A stretch of DNA of 64,000 nt from RGIG3102 sp045633415 (GCA_045633415.1 JAZQYH010000001.1:1-64000); one strand, 5' to 3'; positions 8,917-17,540 are shown, counted from the stretch's first letter. Numbers and translations: made by a program. Notes: a model not told the origin generated them from the sequence alone.

Positions 8917-9174
8917 TTAGTTGTTTGTGTATGGCAGCAGAGCAACTGTTCTAGCTCTTTTGATAGCTGTTGTCAGGTGTCTCTGGTGGTAAGCACATGT
9001 GCCTGTTACACGTCTTGGCACGATTTTGCCTCTTTCTGTGATGTATTTTCTCAGTTTGGAAACATCTTTGTAATCGATGTAGTCAACTTTTTCAACGCAG
9101 AAGCTGCATACTTTTTTGCGGCTTGTTCTTCTTACTGGACGGCCGCCTTTAAATTCTCTTTCATTTCTTTCCAT
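8917..9174 (-). CDS. rpsR: 30S ribosomal protein S18, zinc-binding form
   Basis: An 85-residue ribosomal protein S18. The core KLRKYITERGKIVPRR and the C-terminal Arg-rich block are intact. A CxxC (CSFC) and a CxxH (CAYH) pair are present, marking the zinc-retaining version; many bacteria have a cysteine-free copy. S18 binds 16S rRNA with S6 in the small subunit platform. Last gene of the rpsF-ssb-rpsR operon, 23 bp after ssb, with AAGGAG upstream of the start. Confidence 0.97.
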   Translation of the reverse strand: MERNEREFKGGRPVRRTSRKKVCSFCVEKVDYIDYKDVSKLRKYITERGKIVPRRVTGTCAYHQRHLTTAIKRARTVALLPYTNN

Positions 9175-9197
9175 GATAGAAATTCTCCTTTCTTAAA

Positions 9198-9671
9198 CTA
9201 AAACGGTAAATCTCCATCGTCTGTTGCGACTGTGGAGAAGCCATCCAAATCTCCTGTGGAGAATGTGGAGGCACTAAAATTATTTTCTGTCTGTCTTGCA
9301 GGCTGTGCATAGCCTGTAGAGTAATTCTGAGAGTAGTTTGATGTACCCTGTGAAGCGCCACCTGTAGCACCTGTGAAGTGGAATCTGTCTACCAGAACTT
9401 CAAAAGCTGTACGGTTTTTGCCAGTATCTTTATCCTGATACTGTCTTGTCTGGATAGAACCGTTGATAGCAATCATACTGCCTTTTTTAAAGAAACGTGC
9501 AATATTATCTGCATTAGCTCTCCATGCAACACAGTTGATAAAGTCTGCTCTTCTTTCGCCGTTAGCAAATCTGTCTACTGCGATTGAAAAGCTACATACG
9601 CTGATACCATTTGGTGTCTGGCGTACTTCAGGGTCGGCAGTAAGTCTGCCCATTAAACAAACAACATTCAT
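9198..9671 (-). CDS. ssb: single-stranded DNA-binding protein
   Basis: A 157-residue SSB with an N-terminal OB fold (MNVVCLMGRLTADPEVR, then FINCVAWRANADNIARFF), a low-complexity Gln/Ser/Asn linker (about 108-145) and the conserved acidic tip ending in DGDLPF. The tip recruits repair and replication partners. It works as a homotetramer on exposed single strands. Its place between rpsF and rpsR is the classic Firmicute order, which couples its level to ribosomal protein supply. Confidence 0.97.
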   Translation of the reverse strand: MNVVCLMGRLTADPEVRQTPNGISVCSFSIAVDRFANGERRADFINCVAWRANADNIARFFKKGSMIAINGSIQTRQYQDKDTGKNRTAFEVLVDRFHFTGATGGASQGTSNYSQNYSTGYAQPARQTENNFSASTFSTGDLDGFSTVATDDGDLPF

Positions 9672-9688
9672 TTTAAAATCCTCTCAAA

Positions 9689-9967
9689 TTACAGAGCGAT
9701 GATCATTGTGCGCAGAAGACCTTCTGTGATCTTGAACACACGACCAAGTTCTGCTGGGAAAGCAGCTTCACATTCAAATGTGAACAGAACATAATAACCT
9801 TCTGTTTCTTTGTTGATCATGTAAGCAAGTTTCTTTTTGCCCCATTCGTCAACAGAAACAAGAGTACCGTTAGCTGAGATAAGGTTTGAGAATTTTTCTA
9901 CAAGACCTTTGATAGCTTCTTCATCCTGTTTTGTGCTGATAACAACCATTGATTCGTATTTCTGCAT
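9689..9967 (-). CDS. rpsF: 30S ribosomal protein S6
   Basis: A 92-residue full-length S6 with the usual N-terminus MQKYESMVVIS and the WGKKKLAYMINK segment that contacts S18. First gene of the three-gene operon. AAGGAGG lies seven bases upstream of the ATG and is partly buried in a predicted leader hairpin (9980-10021), which fits the known control of this operon by the S6:S18 dimer. Confidence 0.97.
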   Translation of the reverse strand: MQKYESMVVISTKQDEEAIKGLVEKFSNLISANGTLVSVDEWGKKKLAYMINKETEGYYVLFTFECEAAFPAELGRVFKITEGLLRTMIIAL

Positions 9968-9979
9968 GATTATTTACCT

Positions 9980-10021
9980 CCTTGTGGACTATAATGGCCC
10001 TGCCCCTCTGGCAGAGCAAGG
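9980..10021 (-). promoter_or_regulatory. candidate S6:S18-responsive leader hairpin
   Basis: In the rpsF leader the outer helix CCTTG/CAAGG encloses an inner stem CTGCC/GGCAG and an internal loop, and it overlaps the AAGGAGG ribosome binding site. Position and architecture match known S6:S18 leader motifs. The conserved CCG bulge of that motif is not clearly visible, so the assignment is tentative. Confidence 0.45.
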
Positions 10022-10045
10022 ATTGCTGTTTTTACAGCAAGAATA

Positions 10046-10074
10046 ATTATATCAACAAAACCCCTTTAAGTCAA
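10046..10074 (-). promoter_or_regulatory. sigma-A promoter of the rpsF operon
   Basis: On the minus strand TTGACT (10074-10069) and TATAAT (10051-10046) are separated by 17 bp, about 80 bp before rpsF. Confidence 0.8.
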
Positions 10075-10139
10075 GGGGTTTATTGTTCAAAATATAGAAT
10101 TTTTAAAAGAATTTTATAATGTTTACACAAAGTTTAACA

Positions 10140-11063
10140 TTATAATGAGAAAATTGACATCATGTAGTAAATTGCAAAAAGAACAACTACAACTTTGCCT
10201 ATTTTGCTTGGGCCAGCCTGCTCCAGAATACTGCGGTAGTATCTGTCCAGATTTTCGCCAGCATCTGATTTCATCTTTTTCAGACGTTTCACAGTGTCTG
10301 CTCTGTACATTGGTATAGCGAGGAAACCCCATACAATACCCACAGCCAGTACCAGTGTGGATGTGATAGCTGCCACTGTTTCAATACCAGGGAACAGCAG
10401 AGGGGAGCTTGCGCTGATAGCACCCATATTTGCGGCAAGAATAAAGAATGATGGCAGATTAAGCACAAAGTTGATTACAGCAGCAAGAATAGCATGTTTC
10501 CACAGCTTTCTGAACAGAAGCCAGATTGGTGGGAACAAGCAAGCAGCCCAGTTAAATGGTTTGTATTTAGGGTCCTGCCGCATTCTTTTGAATTTATAGA
10601 TGTAGTATTGTGCATTCTGACCGATAAATACTGCAATATCTCTGTAAGAAATACCATCAATTTCGCCAGCCAGTTCTCTGTCTACCCGGGCTTTAAATTC
10701 TTCCTGACTCATTGTGTAGGCATTAGGAAACTGGTGCACTTCCATTCTGCCACCTGGAACAGAATATACCTGTGTAGTTGGATCATTGGTTTTAAGTGCA
10801 TGACCACAGTTTTCGCAGAACAGAGCGTCCTGTGGCATAATGCTGTGACAGTCTGGACATTCGATGCTGCCTGCAGGAATTTCTTTTGCAGGTGCCTGCC
10901 ATTCATAGCCTTCTTCATGTCTGATTTCGTTCACACAGTGACCCAATTCACGCCAGCATTCTCTGTGGTGTGGTGTGCCACAATCAGGGCAAACAACAAT
11001 ATCACTGTCTTTATCAAATGGTTTGCCGCATATGTCGCAAACCAGACCTTCAAATTTAAACAT
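10140..11063 (-). CDS. zinc-ribbon / RING-like membrane protein with DUF2628 domain
   Basis: A 307-residue protein. The N-terminus carries a RING-like treble-clef (CDIC, then CPDCGTPHHRECW, then C) over residues 9-45, and a second zinc ribbon (CPDC...CENC) near 70-95. The C-terminal third has a DUF2628-type segment starting FNWAACLFPPIWLLFRK, with several membrane helices and a final helix at the extreme C-terminus. Similar proteins are common and uncharacterised in Clostridia. The start is placed at 11063 because AGGAGA lies eight bases upstream; an in-frame ATG at 11084 has no such site. Confidence 0.8.
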   Translation of the reverse strand: MFKFEGLVCDICGKPFDKDSDIVVCPDCGTPHHRECWRELGHCVNEIRHEEGYEWQAPAKEIPAGSIECPDCHSIMPQDALFCENCGHALKTNDPTTQVYSVPGGRMEVHQFPNAYTMSQEEFKARVDRELAGEIDGISYRDIAVFIGQNAQYYIYKFKRMRQDPKYKPFNWAACLFPPIWLLFRKLWKHAILAAVINFVLNLPSFFILAANMGAISASSPLLFPGIETVAAITSTLVLAVGIVWGFLAIPMYRADTVKRLKKMKSDAGENLDRYYRSILEQAGPSKIGKVVVVLFAIYYMMSIFSL

Positions 11064-11250
11064 ATATATCTCCTGAAATTGCAAATTATTGCATTAAATG
11101 ATATTATAGCATATCAACAATATAAATGTAAAGAAAACATAACATTATTCACAAGAAAATCATATAATTGGGGGTAAAATATTTACTTTATTTTTAAAAT
11201 ATCTTGTTGTATAATAGTATACTAGATAAATGTGAAATATTGGAGAAAAT

Positions 11251-12375
11251 ATGATTTTAATAGACGATTACAAGAAAATTTTAAATGATACAAAGCCACA
11301 GATTGCTGAACTTGAAATCAGCACAGGCTATGAAACACTGTCTGGCCAGATTGAAGAGCTGGAAATGCACACACAGCAGCCAGATTTCTGGAATGACCAG
11401 GAACGTTCCACAAAAATCTTTGCACAGCTGAAAGTTCTCAAAGATAAAAAAGGTGGTGTGGATGACATCAAATCCACATTCTCTGACCTTGAAACAATGA
11501 TTGAGCTGTATATCGAACTGGAAGATGAAGAAATGGAAGAAGAAATTGTTGCTACAGCTGCAGCACTGCAGACAAAGGTAGAACAGCTTCGTCTTACAAC
11601 ACTTCTCACTGGTGAATATGATGCAAACAATGCAATCATCACACTTCATGCAGGTGCAGGCGGTACAGAAAGTCAGGACTGGTGTGAAATGCTGTTCAGA
11701 ATGTACACACGTTACTGTACAAAAATGGGTTGGAAAACACAGACTATCGACTATCAGGAAGGTGATGAGGCCGGTATCAAATCAGTTTCTTTCTCTATCG
11801 AAGGCAACAATGCCTACGGCTTCCTTAAATCTGAAAACGGTGTTCATCGTCTGGTAAGAATTTCACCATTTGACTCTTCCGGCAGAAGACACACATCCTT
11901 CTCATCCTGTGAAGTTATGCCAGAAATCGAAAACGACACAGACATCGTTATCCGTGAAGAAGACATTAAAATGGATGTATTCCGTTCTTCTGGTGCAGGT
12001 GGTCAGCACGTTAACAAAACATCATCCGCTGTTCGTCTGACACATATTCCAACAGGTATTGTTGTAGCCTGTCAGAACGAAAGAAGCCAGTTCCAGAACA
12101 AAGATATGTGTATGAAAATGCTGAAAGCTAAACTGGCACAGATTAAAGAAAGAGAACATCTGGAAAAAATCGAAGATATCAAAGGCGTTCAGAAAGAAAT
12201 CGCTTGGGGCAGCCAGATTCGCAGCTATGTATTTATGCCATACACTCTGGTAAAGGACCACCGCACAGGTCATGAAGATGGCCGTGTTGATATGGTTATG
12301 GACGGCAACATACAGGCTTTCCTCAATGCTTATCTGTCAGCAGCTTCCAAAGGTGAACTGGAAAACAATCAATAA
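11251..12375 (+). CDS. prfB: peptide chain release factor 2
   Basis: A 374-residue release factor. The tripeptide anticodon-like SPF (RISPFDSSGRRHTSFSS) marks it as RF2, reading UGA and UAA, and the GGQ motif lies in RSSGAGGQHVNKT. The protein is encoded in one uninterrupted frame: the programmed frameshift with an in-frame UGA near codon 25, found in most bacterial prfB genes, is absent, so the self-sensing control of RF2 level is missing. GGAGA precedes the ATG. It is transcribed away from the zinc-ribbon gene, with its own terminator. Confidence 0.97.
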   Translation: MILIDDYKKILNDTKPQIAELEISTGYETLSGQIEELEMHTQQPDFWNDQERSTKIFAQLKVLKDKKGGVDDIKSTFSDLETMIELYIELEDEEMEEEIVATAAALQTKVEQLRLTTLLTGEYDANNAIITLHAGAGGTESQDWCEMLFRMYTRYCTKMGWKTQTIDYQEGDEAGIKSVSFSIEGNNAYGFLKSENGVHRLVRISPFDSSGRRHTSFSSCEVMPEIENDTDIVIREEDIKMDVFRSSGAGGQHVNKTSSAVRLTHIPTGIVVACQNERSQFQNKDMCMKMLKAKLAQIKEREHLEKIEDIKGVQKEIAWGSQIRSYVFMPYTLVKDHRTGHEDGRVDMVMDGNIQAFLNAYLSAASKGELENNQ

Positions 12376-12386
12376 TCAGATAAATC

Positions 12387-12416
12387 AAAAGACTGGTTTT
12401 ATACCAGTCTTTTTTA
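12387..12416 (+). terminator. intrinsic terminator after prfB
   Basis: The stem AAAAGACTGG/CCAGTCTTTT is followed by a T-run. Confidence 0.85.
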
Positions 12417-12491
12417 TTGTGGATTTACATCGGATGGTAATATATGGTAAAATAAAACCATAATAAAATCGTTATAAAAAGGAGAAATACT

Positions 12492-12977
12492 ATGGAATTT
12501 GAAAAAGTATTACTTTCCCGTAAATCATGTCGTAAATTTACAGACAAACCTGTAGAAGAAGAAAAACTGGAAAAAGTTGTGGTTGCTGCCTCTCTTGCAC
12601 CACTTGGTCTGCCAAAAATGTGTACACCAGTGCTGACAGTTGTTACAGACCAAGATGCACTTGCAGGTCTTAAAGGTATTTATGATGCACCAGCTGTTAT
12701 TATTGCATCACTGCCAGAATGTCCAGCACCAGGCCTTGGCGACCAGAACGCTGGCTGTGTTGTTGAAATGATGGCACTTATGGCTACAAGCCTTGGTCTT
12801 GGCAACATTTATCTTTATGGCGTTACTAAAAATCTGCAGGATGATGCAGAAATGATGAAAAAGCTGTCTATTCCAGAAGGCTACACACCACTGGCGGCAC
12901 TGGCTCTGGGCTATGGCGAAGAGGATGTAGACATCTGCAAAGAATTTGTTGGTAAACTGAACGTTACAAGAATCTGA
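12492..12977 (+). CDS. nitroreductase family protein
   Basis: A 161-residue short nitroreductase. The N-terminal SRKSCRKF matches the FMN phosphate-binding SRRSxRxF motif, and the C-terminal ALALGYGEE matches the family end. Such proteins use FMN and NAD(P)H to reduce nitro groups, quinones or flavins; the substrate cannot be told. GGAG lies about ten bases before the ATG. Single gene with its own terminator. Confidence 0.9.
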   Translation: MEFEKVLLSRKSCRKFTDKPVEEEKLEKVVVAASLAPLGLPKMCTPVLTVVTDQDALAGLKGIYDAPAVIIASLPECPAPGLGDQNAGCVVEMMALMATSLGLGNIYLYGVTKNLQDDAEMMKKLSIPEGYTPLAALALGYGEEDVDICKEFVGKLNVTRI

Positions 12978-12984
12978 TTTATTT

Positions 12985-13015
12985 AAAAGAGGAGGCGAAA
13001 GCCTCCTCTTTTTTG
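12985..13015 (+). terminator. intrinsic terminator after the nitroreductase
   Basis: The stem AAAAGAGGAGGC/GCCTCCTCTTTT with a GAAA loop is followed by a T-run. Confidence 0.9.
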
Positions 13016-13103
13016 CTGTATCACCATCACATAAAATTCAATTTTAAACACAGGAAAATTGTGGTATAATATGTAAAGAGATTTGAATATAAGGAAATTA
13101 TAT

Positions 13104-14402
13104 ATGCAAGAAGTTTTTTATAAAGACAGTGACTCCCCGAAAAGACAACATAATAAAGCAGGGCTGTTTGTAGCTCTGGCGGTTGTTTGCATATGTGCTT
13201 TTTCACTGCTGTATAAAAGTTATATTGGTGGTGACAAAACAGAAACACCATCAGCCAGTGTAAATGCAGATATTCAGAAGGCTTTACCACAGGTATCTGC
13301 CACAGTTGAAGACACAACAGGTAAACTTACATCACAGCAGGCAGAACTTTTGAAAAATTATGCCCAAAGTTATGCCACCACCCTTGCCTATATGGAAGCA
13401 CAGGATATTTCCGCCTTTTATTCAGATACATCATCACGGGAATATATTGTAAATAAAACAGCCTTTGAAGTACTTGCTTCCATACGCAGTATGCGAGAGG
13501 TGGATTTATTATTGGAATCAGCCACAGTTGAGTATGTTGTGGACTTGGTTGAAAACAAATCTGGCGATGTGGTTGTACATCTGAAAGAAAGAAACAGCCA
13601 GAAATTTCGCCATCTTCAGCAGTCCTCGGACTCAGCCAATCTGTACCATAAATTTATTTTGACAGACGTTGATGGCATATGGAAAATCAAAGAGCATTAC
13701 CACGAAGAAGATTTCTATTTGCTTACAATTGAAGGCTGGGAAGATGCCACAGGTGAAGACAATGCCCAAAAAGGTGAAAATGCACTGCAGTTAATACTGA
13801 AAGATGCAAGGGAAAACATTTCTGACCTATCACAGTTCCAGCAAGGGACATATTATACAGATTTGAAAGTAGCTGACACCTCTTACAACAGACAGCGGGC
13901 AGTGGATTATGCACAGCAGTGGTGGAGTGAAAGAAACTACACCACCAGCTATCTGGCATACGATGATTTTGGCGGCAACTGCCAGAACTTTGCCAGCCAG
14001 TGCCTTTATGCAGGCGGAATAAATATGGACCACACAGGCACCATAGACAACCAGTGGAAATTCTACAGCGAGACACTTAACAGCAAGCAGACTGCCAGTG
14101 GTCGTTCGTATTCATGGACAGGGGTGGATATGTTTTATTCCTATGCTGTGGCAAGTTATAAAAGCGGTCTGGTGTCACTTACTGATATCGATTTTAAATA
14201 TGCTGAAAAAGGGGATATTATCCATGTTGGTGCTTACTATCAATGGCGCCATGCCCTTGTAATTACCGATGTAATGAAAAACGATGACGGCACAGTAAAA
14301 GATATTATTGTGGCATCCAACACAGCTGACAGATGGAATTACCCACTGTCTGCCTATATCTACACAGCCCCAAGGCTGATACATATTTTAGGACAGAATT
14401 AA
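13104..14402 (+). CDS. membrane-anchored protein with putative amidase domain
   Basis: A 432-residue protein with one membrane helix near residues 19-39, a large exported region, and a C-terminal amidase domain of the Amidase_6 type. That domain begins near YNRQRAVDYAQQWW, has the cysteine of GGNCQNFASQC as likely nucleophile, and HALVITDV supplies the histidine. This arrangement suggests a wall-facing hydrolase acting on peptidoglycan or peptides, but no substrate is proven. The start is set at 13104, where AAGGAAAT lies seven bases upstream; the frame is open from a TTG at 13083. Confidence 0.8.
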   Translation: MQEVFYKDSDSPKRQHNKAGLFVALAVVCICAFSLLYKSYIGGDKTETPSASVNADIQKALPQVSATVEDTTGKLTSQQAELLKNYAQSYATTLAYMEAQDISAFYSDTSSREYIVNKTAFEVLASIRSMREVDLLLESATVEYVVDLVENKSGDVVVHLKERNSQKFRHLQQSSDSANLYHKFILTDVDGIWKIKEHYHEEDFYLLTIEGWEDATGEDNAQKGENALQLILKDARENISDLSQFQQGTYYTDLKVADTSYNRQRAVDYAQQWWSERNYTTSYLAYDDFGGNCQNFASQCLYAGGINMDHTGTIDNQWKFYSETLNSKQTASGRSYSWTGVDMFYSYAVASYKSGLVSLTDIDFKYAEKGDIIHVGAYYQWRHALVITDVMKNDDGTVKDIIVASNTADRWNYPLSAYIYTAPRLIHILGQN

Positions 14403-14405
14403 AAT

Positions 14406-14438
14406 GAAAAGACAGAGCCAGAAGCTCTGTCTTTATTT
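14406..14438. terminator. bidirectional terminator
   Basis: The stem AAAGACAGAGC/GCTCTGTCTTT has T-rich tails on both sides, between convergent genes. Confidence 0.8.
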
Positions 14439-14630
14439 TACATCTTTAGGTTTGTTTGACCGGAAATCCCATGTTACTTTAAATTCTTTCCAGTTTACCC
14501 AGCATGGATGTGGGCAACCAGCACATGCACCGCTGCAATCGTTCTGATGTTCGCAAGGATTTTTGCATTTAGTGCAAATGTGACAACAGGTATCATTCCC
14601 TTTTGGCAGGGTAAGCCACATTTTTATCAT
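14433..14630 (-). CDS. 65-residue cysteine-rich protein
   Basis: A small protein with ten cysteines in the segment of residues 15-44, spaced mostly as CxxC, CxxxC and CxxxxxC, followed by a charged tail. The pattern suggests zinc or iron-sulfur binding. No family is recognised with certainty. An AAGGAA site lies 13 bases before the ATG, rather far; the methionine at codon 4 is an alternative start. It converges on the amidase gene and shares its terminator. Confidence 0.6.
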   Translation of the reverse strand: MIKMWLTLPKGNDTCCHICTKCKNPCEHQNDCSGACAGCPHPCWVNWKEFKVTWDFRSNKPKDVK

Positions 14631-14728
14631 TGTTTATTTTATTCCTTTATAGTATAATATAGTGTAGTTTAAATACAGTATATAATAAAATATAAAATAA
14701 ATCAACAAGATTAAAGACAAGAGGAAAA

Positions 14729-15505
14729 ATGAATTATTCAAAAGAAAAACTGCTGGACGTAGCCTGTAAATTGGGCAGAGGTCTATTGGAAAACGGCGGT
14801 GAAGTTTACCGTGTTGAACAGGCCATAGCATTTTTTATGAAAGCCTATGGCATTGAAGATGCACAGATTTTTGCTATACCAGCTACAATTATTGTAACTA
14901 TTCCGGGGGATGATGGTAAACCGCTTACACAGCTGGAACGTGTTACTTCTATTGCACAGAATATGAGCCGTCTCCATCAGGTAAATGATTTGTCACGCTG
15001 GGTTTGTGAAAATACTCCTGACCCGGATGTAATATATAAAAAACTGAGAGAAATCAACAATTACAAGCTTTATTCATTCCTTCAGGTTATGATAGCCTAT
15101 GGTGTGGCATCTGCATTCTTCTGCTATTTCTGGGGTGGTAACACAGGCGATGCCATCGTGGCCTTTGTGGCAGGTCTTGGCACAGAATACTGCCTTAAAT
15201 ATATGTCAAAGGTAAAGTCAAACATATTTTTCTCAAACCTTGTTTCCAGTATGGTAATCGCTGTTATCGCCATTCTGGGTATGGTTACAGGCATCGGCAA
15301 CAGCATCGATATGATTATCATCGGTGCAATTATGACATTGGTACCGGGTGTTGGTATCACCAACATCATGCGCGACATCATCAGTGGTGACGTTATTACA
15401 GGTACCAACAAAATTGCCGAAGTTTTACTTATCGCTGTTGCTATTGCAGTAGGCATTGCACTTCCACTTTCAGCCTTTACAAACATTATGGGAGGTGTAT
15501 TATAA
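14729..15505 (+). CDS. threonine/serine exporter, ThrE N-terminal-type subunit
   Basis: A 258-residue protein of the ThrE family first half (PF06738). A cytoplasmic N-terminal part holds the conserved GxxLLxxGGEVYRVE-like block (residues 14-31), and about five membrane helices follow from residue 118 on. In Corynebacterium ThrE both halves are fused; in Firmicutes they are commonly split. It is expected to export threonine and serine with the next gene, whose ATG overlaps its TAA by one base (TAATG). AAGAGG precedes the start. Confidence 0.9.
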   Translation: MNYSKEKLLDVACKLGRGLLENGGEVYRVEQAIAFFMKAYGIEDAQIFAIPATIIVTIPGDDGKPLTQLERVTSIAQNMSRLHQVNDLSRWVCENTPDPDVIYKKLREINNYKLYSFLQVMIAYGVASAFFCYFWGGNTGDAIVAFVAGLGTEYCLKYMSKVKSNIFFSNLVSSMVIAVIAILGMVTGIGNSIDMIIIGAIMTLVPGVGITNIMRDIISGDVITGTNKIAEVLLIAVAIAVGIALPLSAFTNIMGGVL

Positions 15506-15954
15506 TGGAAATAATGACAGGTTATATTCTCCCGTTTATCTATGCTGCAATGGCCTGTGCAGGCTTTTGTGTAATGTACAATCTGCATGATATCAAAATT
15601 GCAGTTGCTGCCTGTGTAGGTGGCGGCATTGCCTGGGTGGCATATCTGCTGTGTGCACCTACCGGCTCCGTAATGGTGCAGAACTTCGTATCTGCCGTTA
15701 CAGTTGCCATTTTCAGCGAAATTATGGCACGCGTGTTCAAAACTCCATCCACAGTGTTCCTTATCGTTGGCATTCTGCCGATGGTACCTGGTGGTGGTAT
15801 CTACTACACAATGAAATACTGCATCGAAGGCAACATGGATATGTTTGTTTCAAAACTTATCACTACTCTGGGCGTGGCAGGTGCTATCGCAGTAGGTGTT
15901 TCACTGGTAAGCAGCGTTGTGCGAATTATAAATGCAAATAAATTTGAAAATTAA
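15505..15954 (+). CDS. threonine/serine exporter, ThrE C-terminal-type subunit
   Basis: A 149-residue membrane protein with four to five helices, matching the second ThrE half (PF12821). The conserved segment TPSTVFLIVGILPMVPGGGIY is visible in the middle. It overlaps the preceding subunit by one base, so the two are translationally coupled and probably form one exporter. Confidence 0.9.
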   Translation: MEIMTGYILPFIYAAMACAGFCVMYNLHDIKIAVAACVGGGIAWVAYLLCAPTGSVMVQNFVSAVTVAIFSEIMARVFKTPSTVFLIVGILPMVPGGGIYYTMKYCIEGNMDMFVSKLITTLGVAGAIAVGVSLVSSVVRIINANKFEN

Positions 15955-15980
15955 ATTTTTAAATAAAGGAGATTACTAAA

Positions 15981-16697
15981 ATGAGCGACCACATTAATGC
16001 AAAAAAAGGCGATATCGCTGAAAGAATCCTGCTGCCAGGTGACCCACTGAGAGCTAAATATATCGCTGAAACTTATCTCGAAAACCCAGTATGCTTCAAC
16101 GAAGTACGTGGCATGTATGGCTTCACAGGTACATACAAAGGCGTGCCTGTTTCTGTAATGGGTACAGGTATGGGTGTTCCATCCATCCACATCTACGCAC
16201 GTGAACTGATGACAGAATACGATGTTAAAACACTTATCCGTATCGGTACAGGCGGCAGCTACGACGAATCACTGAACGTTGGTGAACTTGTTATTTCCAA
16301 AGGTTGCTGCTACACATCTTCCTTTATGGATTATGCAGATCTGAAAGGAGTTTTCTCTGCTGTTGCTGACCACGGTCTCGTTTACAAAGCAGAAAAACTG
16401 GCAGAAGAAATGAACATCCCTGCACGTGTAGGCCTTACAGTATGTAACGACCTGCTGTACTTTGACAACAAACCAGAAATCGCAAAACAGTGGAACAAAT
16501 ACGGTGTTATCGGTTCTGAACAGGAAGCTGTTGCTCTCTATGCACTGGGCAGCCAGTTCCGCACAAAAACACTTATGATTATGTCTGTTGCAGCAAACAT
16601 CCTGAAGCCAGACCAGCCAGCACTTTCCAAAGAAGCAAGAGAAAGAGAACTGGACAATATGATCCGTCTTGCTCTGGAAACAGCTGTTGCAGAATAA
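15981..16697 (+). CDS. deoD: purine nucleoside phosphorylase, DeoD type
   Basis: A 238-residue phosphorylase with the family landmarks LLPGDPLRAKYIAE (phosphate and nucleoside pocket), GTGMGVPS, RIGTGGSY and the C-terminal ILKPDQPA block. It cleaves purine (deoxy)nucleosides with phosphate to base and (deoxy)ribose-1-phosphate in the cytoplasm, as a hexamer. AAAGGAG lies ten bases before the ATG, only 26 bp after the exporter, so co-transcription is possible. Confidence 0.97.
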   Translation: MSDHINAKKGDIAERILLPGDPLRAKYIAETYLENPVCFNEVRGMYGFTGTYKGVPVSVMGTGMGVPSIHIYARELMTEYDVKTLIRIGTGGSYDESLNVGELVISKGCCYTSSFMDYADLKGVFSAVADHGLVYKAEKLAEEMNIPARVGLTVCNDLLYFDNKPEIAKQWNKYGVIGSEQEAVALYALGSQFRTKTLMIMSVAANILKPDQPALSKEARERELDNMIRLALETAVAE

Positions 16698-16710
16698 TTT
16701 ATACAAATTT

Positions 16711-16738
16711 AAAGAGAGGCATCTGCCTCTCTTTTTTA
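16711..16738. terminator. intrinsic terminator between deoD and the S24 repressor
   Basis: The stem AAAGAGAGGCA/TGCCTCTCTTT with a two-base loop is followed by a T-run, between convergent genes. Confidence 0.85.
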
Positions 16739-16755
16739 TTGCTGAATTTCAATAA

Positions 16756-17376
16756 TTACCATTTTGTTTTTGTTTCTACAACCTTACCTGCAATATATAC
16801 ATCATTAAGTTCTTCGCCTGTAATGATTTTTGCTTCATAAGCAGGGTTGAAAGGCTGCAGAATAATCATATTGCCTCTTTTTACAAAGCGTTTCAGTGTG
16901 CCTTCGTTATCGCCATATACAATTACACCTAAATCACCATCGTTTAAAGTGTTCTGTTTATGTACAAGGGCAAGGTCGCCATCTTTGATTCTTGGCTCCA
17001 TACTGTCGCCTTTAACAATAAGGTAGAAATATTCTTCAGGGTTGCGTACGTTGGCATATTCCACACCATAGTCGTCGTTGTAAGCCAGTGCATTGTAGCC
17101 TGCCTTTACTGTACCGATAATAGGTATAGCATTTTCACCACCAGTAATAGCTACTGCATTTTCCACCAGTTTAGAAACACCCAGTAAAAAGTCTACACTT
17201 GTACCAAAAAACTCTGCAATTCTGCGCAGTGTTTCGCTGTCTGGGGTACTTTTACCGGTTTCCCATTTACCTACAGCCTGCTGTGTTACCTGTAACTCCA
17301 GTGCAAGCCGGCTCTGGCTCAGTTTGTTTTCCTTACGCAATTTTTTTATATTTTGGCTGAACAAAATTTTCACCAC
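16756..17376 (-). CDS. XRE-family repressor with LexA-like S24 autoproteolysis domain
   Basis: A 206-residue repressor. An XRE helix-turn-helix (about 6-66) is joined to an S24 peptidase domain with all elements needed for self-cleavage: the scissile A92-G93, nucleophile S125 in GDSMEP and base K162 in GTLKRF. This is the CI/LexA-like design that loses DNA binding after RecA-stimulated cleavage. The start is GTG at 17376 or 17373; a TTG at 17364 would give the typical MFSQNIKKLRKE beginning. Four copies of ACAACT-N3-AGTTGT lie in and next to its promoter, one across its own start codon, so it should repress itself and the divergent gene. Confidence 0.9.
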   Translation of the reverse strand: MVKILFSQNIKKLRKENKLSQSRLALELQVTQQAVGKWETGKSTPDSETLRRIAEFFGTSVDFLLGVSKLVENAVAITGGENAIPIIGTVKAGYNALAYNDDYGVEYANVRNPEEYFYLIVKGDSMEPRIKDGDLALVHKQNTLNDGDLGVIVYGDNEGTLKRFVKRGNMIILQPFNPAYEAKIITGEELNDVYIAGKVVETKTKW

Positions 17377-17398
17377 TTTCAGTTGTAATTCTGACTAT

Positions 17399-17427
17399 AT
17401 TATACATTATAAAATCGCATTTGTAAA
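17399..17427 (-). promoter_or_regulatory. promoter of the S24 repressor
   Basis: On the minus strand TTTACA (17427-17422) and TATAAT (17404-17399) are separated by 17 bp. An operator begins at the first base of the -35. Confidence 0.75.
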
Positions 17428-17470
17428 CAACTAAAAGTAGTATTTTGCTCTATAAATTGTGAAATAGCTA

Positions 17471-17499
17471 TTGACAACAACTTTTAGTTGTAGTAATAT
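17471..17499 (+). promoter_or_regulatory. promoter of the 86-residue membrane protein
   Basis: TTGACA (17471-17476) and TAATAT (17494-17499) are separated by 17 bp, and a perfect operator fills the spacer, so bound repressor would block RNA polymerase. Confidence 0.75.
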
Positions 17500-17540
17500 A
17501 TAATCAAAGGAACAACTTGTAGTTGTTAAAAGGTGATGTT

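Larger units (their letters stand above)
17372..17526. promoter_or_regulatory. four 15-bp operators in a divergent promoter region
   Basis: The palindrome ACAACT-N3-AGTTGT occurs at 17372-17386 (one mismatch), 17427-17441 (one mismatch), 17477-17491 (perfect) and 17512-17526 (perfect). They cover the repressor start codon, the repressor -35, the spacer of the rightward promoter, and the start region of the rightward transcript. This is how an autoregulated divergent switch would look. Confidence 0.8.
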
